Shown here piece by piece: positions 1 through 6,154 of a DNA stretch of 16,638 bases. The stretch spans positions 1-16,638 of the forward strand of contig JAKDIS010000052.1 in NCBI GenBank assembly GCA_030450335.1, in the 5' to 3' direction. The translations under genes and the position numbers were made by a program. Origin of the DNA: Corynebacterium sp. (lineage in GTDB: Bacteria > Actinomycetota > Actinomycetes > Mycobacteriales > Mycobacteriaceae). The notes under the pieces were generated by a model. It worked only from the letters and a program-made list of their open reading frames with translations, was not told the origin of the DNA and ran no database searches. Numbering within the stretch: position 1 is the stretch's first letter; each line of letters opens with the position of its first letter.

Positions 1-11
1 CCAACTTGGTA

Positions 12-22
12 CCCCTGCGGGG
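12..22 (-). terminator. Possible weak hairpin after the DUF6114 gene
   Basis: Just after the stop of the DUF6114-type gene, the minus strand reads four C, GCA, four G, a 4-bp GC stem with a 3-base loop. No run of T follows, and the window ends 11 bases further on. It may be part of a terminator, but it is short enough to be chance. Confidence 0.2.
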
Positions 23-24
23 GA

Positions 25-1473
25 TCAGTTCTCGTGCCAGGGGCCGATGTCGGTGACGGGGAAGTCCATCTTGTCCGCCATGACCTGGTAGGTCTCCAGT
101 CGCACGTCGAGCACGCGGGTCTGTTCGGAGAGCAGGTCCGGCAGGCCCAGACCGATCTTGGAGAGCTCCGCGGCGATGTCGTCGGGGGCCCAGTCCGCGT
201 TGATGGTGATCGGGATCATCGTGTCCACGCCGAGCAGCTCCAGCGTCATCGTCAGTTCCTGCACGAAGATGTGGAAGTTGCCGGTCAGGGTGCTGGTGTT
301 CCCCTTGGTGTCGTCCAGCAGGTCGGGGCCCAGGGAGTTGGGGAACTGCACGCGCAGGTTCTCCATGACAGCCTGGTCGGCGTCGATACGGATCGCCTTC
401 TTCGGCCCCTGCACCGTGTCGATGGTGACGTAGGACAGCTTCATGCCCGGTGTCATCGTCGCGTTGTCGGTCTTGATGGTGAAGGTGTCGCCGTACGGTG
501 GCCGCATGTTCGCCACCGGCTCCGGCGGTGCCACGTTCAGCCCCGGGATCTCCACCCCGAGGGACTCCAGGGAGCCGTCGATGCCGTCCTGCAGCTGGTT
601 GCCGTCCGGCAGGGTGAGCTCGGGGAGGTTGAGGTCGGGGACCTCGGGAAGCTCCGGAAGGTTCGGCAGGGCGGGGGAGTTGTTGGTCTCCCCGTCGGTG
701 TCTCCGTCGCCGTTGCCGGTCTGGCCGGGGATCTGCAGGTCCGGCAGCTGGATGTCCGGCAGGCCGGGGATCTGGGCGCGGGCGTCGGGCGTCTGGATGC
801 CGACACCGACGGCGAGCGCGGCGAGCACGGCGATCACCGGCTTCGCGTTCGCGGCTCCTTTCCCTGACTTCTCTGCTTTCCGGGCCTGCTTGGCCTCCTT
901 CTTCTGGCGCTTCTCGTCCTTGGCGTCCTCGCGGGACTGCGGGTCCCAGGCCAGGGCCAGGGCACCGCCGACGAGGCCGAGGATCAGGCCGATGATGAGC
1001 CCGCCGAAGTTCGTCTGCCACAGGGACAGGACCGAGAGGATCATCGCGGCGACGCCGGCGATCACACGCCCTTCACCACGGAACCAGCACATCAGTCCGC
1101 AGGTGATCAGCAGGATGCCGATGACCAGGGTGGAGACCCCGCCCATGGTGGAGATCTGGATCTGGATGTTGGAGATCTCCAGAGACAGGTAGGCCGGAGC
1201 CATGATCGCGATGCCGGCCAGGATCATCAGCAGGCCGGCACCGAACGGGCGCTGCTTGCGCCAACGGGTGAAGCGCCGGTTCTGCTTCTCGAGCTTCTCC
1301 GAGCGGGACGCATCGTCGGACGCGGTGGCACCGGCAGCGTCGCCGGACGCCGCGTCGCCGGCGGAATCGCCGGTGGCGTTGTCGTTGACGGCGTTGTCGT
1401 CGACGGCGTCGATGAGCTCGGTGGTGTCCTCGTCCCTGGGATTGTCCGGGGACGAGGTGGAGTCGTCAGGCAT
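25..1473 (-). CDS. DUF6114-type multi-pass membrane protein with proline-rich linker and long C-terminal domain
   Basis: Uncharacterised envelope protein of 482 aa. The ATG at 1473 overlaps the TGA of the upstream gene (TGATG), so it is preferred over an in-frame GTG two codons earlier. Residues 1-60 are acidic and low in complexity. Residues 77-177 hold four hydrophobic segments (about 77-98, 112-130, 136-153, 157-177), as in the DUF6114 membrane family. A Lys-rich charged stretch (180-206) and a fifth hydrophobic segment (211-228) follow. Residues 234-292 form a Pro/Leu/Asp linker with repeated PxLP-like units, and 318-482 look like a beta-rich soluble domain, probably outside the membrane. 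DUF6114 proteins, as I recall, are usually only about 150 aa, so this looks like a fusion or lineage extension. DUF6230 and DUF6114 genes are known neighbours in Streptomyces, which supports both calls. Function is unknown. Confidence 0.8.
   Translation of the reverse strand: MPDDSTSSPDNPRDEDTTELIDAVDDNAVNDNATGDSAGDAASGDAAGATASDDASRSEKLEKQNRRFTRWRKQRPFGAGLLMILAGIAIMAPAYLSLEISNIQIQISTMGGVSTLVIGILLITCGLMCWFRGEGRVIAGVAAMILSVLSLWQTNFGGLIIGLILGLVGGALALAWDPQSREDAKDEKRQKKEAKQARKAEKSGKGAANAKPVIAVLAALAVGVGIQTPDARAQIPGLPDIQLPDLQIPGQTGNGDGDTDGETNNSPALPNLPELPEVPDLNLPELTLPDGNQLQDGIDGSLESLGVEIPGLNVAPPEPVANMRPPYGDTFTIKTDNATMTPGMKLSYVTIDTVQGPKKAIRIDADQAVMENLRVQFPNSLGPDLLDDTKGNTSTLTGNFHIFVQELTMTLELLGVDTMIPITINADWAPDDIAAELSKIGLGLPDLLSEQTRVLDVRLETYQVMADKMDFPVTDIGPWHEN
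1375..1413 (-). repeat. 15-bp tandem repeat in the DUF6114 gene, about 2.6 copies
   Basis: On the plus strand GGCGTTGTCGTTGAC (1375-1389) is followed by GGCGTTGTCGTCGAC (1390-1404), one base different, and by a partial copy to 1413. The unit is a multiple of three and encodes the Asp/Asn/Ala-rich run near residues 20-33, so copy-number change would keep the frame. Confidence 0.6.
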
Positions 1474-2042
1474 CAGCACTCAGCCTCGTCAACGCTCACG
1501 ACACCCACCTTGGCACCTGCGGCGGTGAGCTTGTCCGCGCTGATCGAGGTGGCCTTGATGACCTGGTCCCAACCGGTCAGGCTGTCCGCGTGCAGGCCCC
1601 AGGAGCCGGCGGCAGGCTCGTCGTCGAGCTGGCTGGCGTCCACACCGATCTGCGCGTTGTTCAGCGTGAGGCCACCGACCAGGCCGGGGGCGCCGAGCAC
1701 CAGGTGCTCGGCGGTGGTGTTCTCGCCGGGGACGAGCATCTGGAAGCGCTTCTCGCCCAGGCCGGGCAGGTTCAGCGGAGCCGTCATGCACATGTCGGTG
1801 ATCGTGGCGTCGTCGAACACCAGACGGGCCACGCCCTGGGCGCCGTCGTGCTGGTCGTCGGTGCCGCCGAAGATGGCCACACCGCTGGCGTCGAGGTTGC
1901 TGACCTCCTGGTTGAAGATCGTGTTCGACAGTGCCAGATTGGCGGAGATACCGCCCTGGGCCATTGCCACGCCCACCCCGGCGGTGGCCAGGAGGCCGAC
2001 CGCCATGACGCCGGCGAACCGCTTTCCCTTGATGTGTCCCAT
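1473..2042 (-). CDS. DUF6230-type secreted or membrane-anchored protein
   Basis: Protein of 189 aa. The N-terminus has a Lys/Arg patch (K5, K7, R8) and one hydrophobic segment (about 9-28) ending in AMAQG, which could be a signal peptide or an anchor. The rest is a Gly/Ala/Asp-rich, probably beta-rich domain with Cys85 in ITDMCMTAP. The last residue, C189, is also a cysteine. The arrangement, with KRFAGVMAVGLL at the start and a mid-protein Cys after a run of short strands, fits the actinobacterial DUF6230 family, some members of which were once loosely labelled cholesterol esterase; nothing here supports esterase activity. A clear Shine-Dalgarno GGAGGA at 2049-2054 sets the ATG. It is coupled to the DUF6114 gene by TGATG, so the two products probably act together at the envelope. 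The family call rests on overall resemblance. Confidence 0.75.
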   Translation of the reverse strand: MGHIKGKRFAGVMAVGLLATAGVGVAMAQGGISANLALSNTIFNQEVSNLDASGVAIFGGTDDQHDGAQGVARLVFDDATITDMCMTAPLNLPGLGEKRFQMLVPGENTTAEHLVLGAPGLVGGLTLNNAQIGVDASQLDDEPAAGSWGLHADSLTGWDQVIKATSISADKLTAAGAKVGVVSVDEAEC

Positions 2043-2171
2043 GTTCGTTCCTCCGTTGGTGAGGTGGCGCTCTCCACGCCCCTCGGTTAGTAAATATGAA
2101 GCCGACTTCGCAACATCGTATCGCTGTCGTACTTGTTTCTGTGAAGAATGCGCAAATTGTAGTGGGGCGTG
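2043..2171 (-). promoter_or_regulatory. AT-rich upstream region of the DUF6230/DUF6114 operon
   Basis: The 129 bases between the MFS gene and the DUF6230 gene are clearly AT-richer than their surroundings, most strongly at 2085-2160. On the minus strand TATTTA and TACGAT are possible -10 elements, but neither has a convincing -35 at 16-18 bases, so no single promoter is assigned. No terminator hairpin with a T-run was seen for the MFS gene. Confidence 0.45.
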
Positions 2172-3410
2172 TCACGATCGGCGGGTAGCCGACGTGCTGA
2201 CCAGGCATAACACTAGCGCACTGATTTGTAGTGCGACAAGCGCGACCACCAGCGCGACCCACCCGATCTGGAAGAAGTAGCCCGAGAGCCACCCGATCAC
2301 CGAGGATCCGAGGTAGTAGCTCATCACGTAGATCGAGGAGGCCTCCGCCCGGTCGCGGTCGGCGATCTGGCCGACCAGGGTGGAGGCGGTGGAGTGCACG
2401 GTGAAGAAGGCGGCGGTGAACAGCAGCACGCCGAGGACGGTGACCACCAGGTTCGGCACGAGCGCGAGGCACAGGCCCACGGTGGTCAGGGTGACTCCGC
2501 CGACCAGCACCCGTGCCGCCCCGTATTTGGCGACCATCGCCCCGGCCCGCGCCGAGGACCACGTCCCGGACAGGTAGAGCAGGAACACCGCCCCGGCGAG
2601 AGCCTCGGTGAGGCCGAACTCGCCGGTCAGGCGGAAGCCGAGGTAGTTGTACAGGGAGACGAAGGCGCCCATCATCAGGAACGGCAGGATGAACAGGGCC
2701 ACCAGGCGGCGGTCGTGCCAGTGGCGGCGGAAGGCGGCGACCTCGTGGCGCAGGGTGATCTTCTTCGGCGTGAAGTGGCGCTGCGGCGGCAGTGCCCAGA
2801 CGCACACCAGTCCGAGCGCGAAGGCGACCAGCCCGCCGGCGAGCACGGCGCCGCGCCATCCGGTGAACTCCAGTACGCCGGACGGCACCAGGCGTCCGAG
2901 CAGCCCGCCGAGTGTCGTGCCGGCGATGTAGAGGCCCATCACCCGGCCCAGGTGGTCCTGGCGGATCTCCTCGGACAGGAAGCTCATCATCACCGCCGGG
3001 ACGCCGGCGACCGCCAGGCCCTGCAGGGCGCGTAGGCCGATGAGGATGCCGATGCCGGGGGCGATCGCCAGCAGCAGGCTCAGCGCGGTGGCCGCCAGGA
3101 CGGACACCTGCAGGACGCGGCGACGACCGACGCGTTCGGACAGGATGCTCACCGGGATCACGGCGACGGCGAGCATGCCGGTGGTCGCCGACACCGTCAG
3201 TGCGGCGGTGGTGGGGGTGACCCCCAGGCCGTCGTGGATCGCCGGCAGGACGGCCTGGGTGAGGTACATGGCGTTGAAGCTGGCCAGTCCGGCGGTGGCG
3301 GCGGCGACCATCACCCGCCGGTAGCCGGGGTCGCCCGGGGAGAGCCGCGTGTCTGTACCGTCTGTGCCGTCTGGGTCACCGGTGCCGCCTGTGTCGTTCA
3401 TGCCGCCCAT
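2172..3410 (-). CDS. MFS efflux-type transporter, YnfM-like
   Basis: Inner-membrane major facilitator transporter of 412 aa with about 12 predicted helices. Residues 1-30 are a Gly/Asp/Thr-rich cytoplasmic tail. Motif A is seen as LSERVGRRR (90-98), and the conserved RALQGLAVAGVPA stretch lies at 127-139. The central loop and helix 7, with RHFTPKKITLRHE (211-223) and AFVSLYNYLGFRL (249-261), and the late SSIYVMSYYLGSS stretch resemble E. coli YnfM (PunC). The ATG at 3410 was chosen because GGGAGG lies eight bases upstream; an earlier in-frame ATG at 3443 lies inside an ATGCAT palindrome of the shared control region and has no ribosome site. It is divergent from a LysR-type regulator, as ynfM is from ynfL, so that regulator probably controls it. 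E. coli YnfM is linked to purine nucleosides, but the substrate here is not known. Confidence 0.88.
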   Translation of the reverse strand: MGGMNDTGGTGDPDGTDGTDTRLSPGDPGYRRVMVAAATAGLASFNAMYLTQAVLPAIHDGLGVTPTTAALTVSATTGMLAVAVIPVSILSERVGRRRVLQVSVLAATALSLLLAIAPGIGILIGLRALQGLAVAGVPAVMMSFLSEEIRQDHLGRVMGLYIAGTTLGGLLGRLVPSGVLEFTGWRGAVLAGGLVAFALGLVCVWALPPQRHFTPKKITLRHEVAAFRRHWHDRRLVALFILPFLMMGAFVSLYNYLGFRLTGEFGLTEALAGAVFLLYLSGTWSSARAGAMVAKYGAARVLVGGVTLTTVGLCLALVPNLVVTVLGVLLFTAAFFTVHSTASTLVGQIADRDRAEASSIYVMSYYLGSSVIGWLSGYFFQIGWVALVVALVALQISALVLCLVSTSATRRS

Positions 3411-3436
3411 CGTGGTCACCTCCCGCTGACAATCAA

Positions 3437-3474
3437 AATGCATTACAATGACGAACCTGTCCCGAATAATGCAT
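3437..3474. promoter_or_regulatory. Candidate LysR operator: paired ATGCAT palindromes
   Basis: The 111-base divergent control region (3411-3521) has AATGCATT at 3437-3444 and AATGCAT at 3468-3474. The ATGCAT cores are 31 bases apart, close to three DNA turns, and lie in an AT-rich patch. TACAAT (3444-3449) and AATAAT (3465-3470) could be -10 elements for the regulator gene. LysR proteins commonly bind dyads of this kind between a divergent target and their own gene. Binding is inferred. Confidence 0.5.
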
Positions 3475-3521
3475 CAGGCGGCGCGCAGGCCGTCACAGGC
3501 TCGTCAGGGGAGGTGTCGTGC

Positions 3522-4421
3522 GTGGCTGACCCCGTGGACCTCGACTGGTTCCTCGACCTCGTCGAGACCGGCAACATGGTCGACACCGCCCTGACGACCG
3601 GCATCAGCCAGTCGGCGTTGTCGCGTCGTCTGGGCAAGCTCGAGGCCGCCGTCGGCGTGGAACTCTTCGACCGGCGGGGCCGCAACCTCGTGCTCAACCA
3701 CCGCGGCGCCGTGCTGGCCGCGGCCGCCGTGGACACCCGGGACACCTGGCGCGCCGGCGTCGACGAGGTCCGTCGGCTCGTCGACCCGGAACTGGGAACG
3801 GTGCGCCTGGGCTTCATGCACTCGTTGGGCACCTGGCTGGTTCCCGACCTGCTGAGGGAGTTCCGCACCGCCCACCCCGGCATCGACTTCGAACTGGTGC
3901 AGGGCGCGGCACTGGGCCTCGTCGACCAGGTGCTGGACGGGCGCCTGGACCTGGCGATCGTCGGGCCCTGCCCCGTCGACCACGTGTCCTCCGGGGTGGT
4001 GGGCTGGACGGAACTGGCCGAGCAACGCCTCGGGCTGGCGGTGTCCTCGGACCACCGGTGGGCGGGCCGGGCGTCCATCGTCCTGGCGGAGGCGGCGGAG
4101 GAACCCTTCGTGGCGATGCTGGAGGGCTACGGCACCCGCCTGCTGCTCGACGGGCTGGCCGCCGACAACGGATTCCGCCCCCGGCTGGTCTTCGAGTCCA
4201 TGGAGCTGACCACCGTCGCCGGACTGGTCACCGCGGGGCTCGGCGTGGCACTGCTGCCGCTGGGCGACCCGAACCTGCAGATGGAGGGAATGTCCGTGAT
4301 CCCCCTGGACACGGACAAGGTGCGCGAGCTCGGCGTGGTGTGGGACGCCGCGGGCACCAACCTCACGCTGCCGGTGGCCCGCTTCCTGGAACTCGTCAGG
4401 CGGCGGGCTGTCGACGGGTGA
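3522..4421 (+). CDS. LysR-type transcriptional regulator
   Basis: DNA-binding regulator of 299 aa, the normal size for the family. The winged helix-turn-helix covers about residues 6-65, with the recognition region GISQSALSRRLGKLEAAVG (27-45) and the ELFDRRGRN wing (47-55). The effector-binding domain runs from about 92 to 295 and contains GRLDLAIVGP (140-149), typical of these proteins. The GTG at 3522 is eight bases after GGGGAGG (3507-3513), which fixes the start; longer readings would run through the divergent control region. It is transcribed away from the MFS gene and probably controls it and itself through the ATGCAT sites. The effector is unknown. Its last 26 bases overlap the convergent DUF3054 gene. 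Confidence 0.92.
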   Translation: MADPVDLDWFLDLVETGNMVDTALTTGISQSALSRRLGKLEAAVGVELFDRRGRNLVLNHRGAVLAAAAVDTRDTWRAGVDEVRRLVDPELGTVRLGFMHSLGTWLVPDLLREFRTAHPGIDFELVQGAALGLVDQVLDGRLDLAIVGPCPVDHVSSGVVGWTELAEQRLGLAVSSDHRWAGRASIVLAEAAEEPFVAMLEGYGTRLLLDGLAADNGFRPRLVFESMELTTVAGLVTAGLGVALLPLGDPNLQMEGMSVIPLDTDKVRELGVVWDAAGTNLTLPVARFLELVRRRAVDG

Positions 4422-4815
4422 CGAAGGAGGCGACCACACGCCACCCGATCATCAGGATCCCCAGGAAGATCAACGAGGTCAGCAGGAACATCCACGGCAG
4501 CGACAGGTTCACGACACTGCGCACCACGATGCCGATGAACCACGTCACGATCAGCACGCCGAGGCCCGTGCCGGGGGCGGGACGCACGGTCCCGGTGAGC
4601 ACCAGCGCCCACGCCACGGCCAGTCCGAGCAGGAACGGCCAGGACGTCCCCAACCAGCCGAGGATGGAGAAGCCGGAGTCGTGGGAGAGCCTGCCCAGCA
4701 GGGCGAAAACGAGGACGGCGACGGCGTCGATGACCAGCGCCATCGTGGTCGAGGTACCGGCGGTGGCGGAGAACGGACCGGCGGGGCCGGACGACACATC
4801 GGGGGATTTCGTCAT
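4396..4815 (-). CDS. DUF3054 family membrane protein
   Basis: Small integral membrane protein of 139 aa with about four hydrophobic segments (27-42, 58-76, 84-101, 107-127). Family-like features are Asp30 in the first helix, GRLSH at 41-45, the TSWPFLLGLAVAW stretch and TWFIGIVVR at 91-99. Function is unknown. The ATG at 4815 is preferred over one three codons earlier (4824) because TAGAAT ends seven bases before it, which suggests a leaderless mRNA, while the earlier ATG overlaps that hexamer; neither has a good Shine-Dalgarno. It is the last gene of the trmB-to-DUF3054 run. Its 3' end overlaps the convergent LysR gene. Confidence 0.85.
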   Translation of the reverse strand: MTKSPDVSSGPAGPFSATAGTSTTMALVIDAVAVLVFALLGRLSHDSGFSILGWLGTSWPFLLGLAVAWALVLTGTVRPAPGTGLGVLIVTWFIGIVVRSVVNLSLPWMFLLTSLIFLGILMIGWRVVASFVTRRQPAA

Positions 4816-4822
4816 ACCGACC

Positions 4823-4828
4823 ATTCTA
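4823..4828 (-). promoter_or_regulatory. -10 element TAGAAT for a leaderless DUF3054 transcript
   Basis: On the minus strand TAGAAT is followed by seven bases and then the ATG at 4815, so transcription would start at or next to the start codon. TAGAAT fits the actinobacterial TANNNT consensus. No clear -35 is present. Confidence 0.5.
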
Positions 4829-4832
4829 GGGC

Positions 4833-4856
4833 GTGACCACCGCCCGTGGGGGTCAC
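4833..4856 (-). other. Hairpin spanning the stop codon of the UPF0104 gene
   Basis: GTGACCACC (4833-4841) and GGGGGTCAC (4848-4856) form a 9-bp stem with one mismatch around a 6-base loop. It covers the UPF0104 stop codon and lies just upstream of the TAGAAT hexamer. No T-run follows, so it could slow polymerase, protect the 3' end, or be an operator. Confidence 0.35.
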
Positions 4857-6148
4857 TCCTCCGGACGCTCCGGATGACGGGGGAGCCGGTCGATGATGCC
4901 GTCGTCGTCCGTACCGTCCCCCGTACCGTCCCGGTCGTCGTGCGGGCGTCGAGCCGCCGAGCCGCCGGTGATCTGCCGGAAGGTCAGGCCCCGGCCACTG
5001 CGGCGCCGGACGTCGGACGTACCGGACGCCCCGCCCGCCGAACCGGCAGAGCCGGTCGTGTCGCCGGCACCGCCGGTGCCCGCCCCGGACGCCGCGGCGT
5101 CCTGCGCCTCCTCCGGGCGCACGAACGTCCACAGGAACACCAGCCAACCGACCAGGGTGAGCAGCGCGAAACTGATCATGCGGAACACGATGACCGCGGC
5201 CACCGCCTGCCCGGACCCCAGCCCCGCGGTACCGACCAGCATCGTGGTCAGCGTGATGTCCACCGGGCCCAGCCCGCCGGGGGTGATCTGCGCCTGGCCC
5301 ACGAGCTTGGCCATGATGAACGCCAGCACCGCGCCGGCGACGCTGGGTTCGGCGCCGATGGCCAGGATGCACAGGAACAGGCACACGATCTCCAGCACCC
5401 AGTTCAGCAGGGAGACGAACACCGCGTAGCCCAGCCACTTCGGCGAGAGGTCCACGGCCCGCAACTGGTCGGCGAAGCTGCGGATCTGCTCGTGGAACCG
5501 GTCGGCGGGCTTGTGGCGCTTCTCGTTGAACCAGGTCATCGCCGCCAGCAGGCCGGCCTGCACCTTCTCCGGGTTGCGTGCCACCCAGTTCGCCGCGAGC
5601 GTCAGGGCGATCAGCGCGACCAGGGAGAACGTCAGCGAGAACACGTGCACGTTGGCCTGCAGGAAGAACACCGCACCGAAGCCCAGGATGGCCATCGCCG
5701 CACCGGACAACGCCCCGGAGATCACCAGGTACCAGCTGGCGATGACCGGGGTCGCACCCCACTTCATCTGCTCGCGGAAGATCATCGCCGCCGAGATCGC
5801 CGGCCCACCCGGGAACGACGACGACCACGCGTTGGCCGACAGCCCCAGCGCATTGGCGCTGGTGCGTTTCACCGGCACGCCCGCCGGCCGCAGCAGCGCG
5901 ACCATCACCTCGGCCTGCGCGACCATCGACAGGCCCATCGCGACCACGGCGGCCAGGATGTACCAGTTGTTGGCCTGCAGCATCGCCGCCCACCCCTCCT
6001 CGAGGAAGTGGTAGTGGTCGCGGGCGAGGAAGATGATCGCCCCCAGCAGCATGAGGGTGAGCAACGCCCGGACGCGCGGATCCTTCAACCACTGGAGGAT
6101 CATGCGCCACCGGTCGCGGAAACGGCTGGGCTGGGGGTCGGAGGTCAT
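4853..6148 (-). CDS. UPF0104/YbhN-type membrane protein (lysylphosphatidylglycerol synthase TM-like)
   Basis: Multi-pass membrane protein of 431 aa. Hydrophobic segments cover most of residues 26-345. Two glycine-proline signatures are visible: FPGGPAISA at 112-120 and ITPGGLGPVDITL at 288-300, the second being the hallmark of the YbhN/LPG-synthase membrane domain (PGGLG). The C-terminus (about 345-431) is a disordered Gly/Ala/Ser/Asp/Arg tail. There is no soluble aminoacyl-transfer domain, so it is not a full lysyl-phosphatidylglycerol synthase. The gene starts six bases after the MmpL3-type transporter gene stops and is surely co-transcribed; GGGAG lies about 12 bases before the ATG. Such domains are linked to lipid transfer or flipping, so a partner role in mycolate-lipid export is plausible but inferred. 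Mycobacterial mmpL3 also has an uncharacterised membrane-protein gene (Rv0204c) nearby. Confidence 0.85.
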   Translation of the reverse strand: MTSDPQPSRFRDRWRMILQWLKDPRVRALLTLMLLGAIIFLARDHYHFLEEGWAAMLQANNWYILAAVVAMGLSMVAQAEVMVALLRPAGVPVKRTSANALGLSANAWSSSFPGGPAISAAMIFREQMKWGATPVIASWYLVISGALSGAAMAILGFGAVFFLQANVHVFSLTFSLVALIALTLAANWVARNPEKVQAGLLAAMTWFNEKRHKPADRFHEQIRSFADQLRAVDLSPKWLGYAVFVSLLNWVLEIVCLFLCILAIGAEPSVAGAVLAFIMAKLVGQAQITPGGLGPVDITLTTMLVGTAGLGSGQAVAAVIVFRMISFALLTLVGWLVFLWTFVRPEEAQDAAASGAGTGGAGDTTGSAGSAGGASGTSDVRRRSGRGLTFRQITGGSAARRPHDDRDGTGDGTDDDGIIDRLPRHPERPEE

Positions 6149-6154
6149 CGGCGG

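Noticed and set aside
2217..2235. CGCACT-GATTTGT-AGTGCG dyad as a terminator for the MFS gene
   Set aside because: It lies before the stop codon within coding sequence and has no T-run on the minus strand, so it is mentioned only as part of the AT-rich island.
1489..2859. Long minus-strand frame spanning the DUF6230 gene, the intergenic region and part of the MFS gene
   Set aside because: Arg/Pro-rich shadow frame; the DUF6230 and MFS frames have signal or membrane segments and proper ribosome sites.
3441..3443. Upstream ATG that would add 11 residues to the MFS transporter
   Set aside because: No Shine-Dalgarno, and it lies in the ATGCAT palindrome of the divergent control region; the ATG at 3410 has GGGAGG eight bases upstream.
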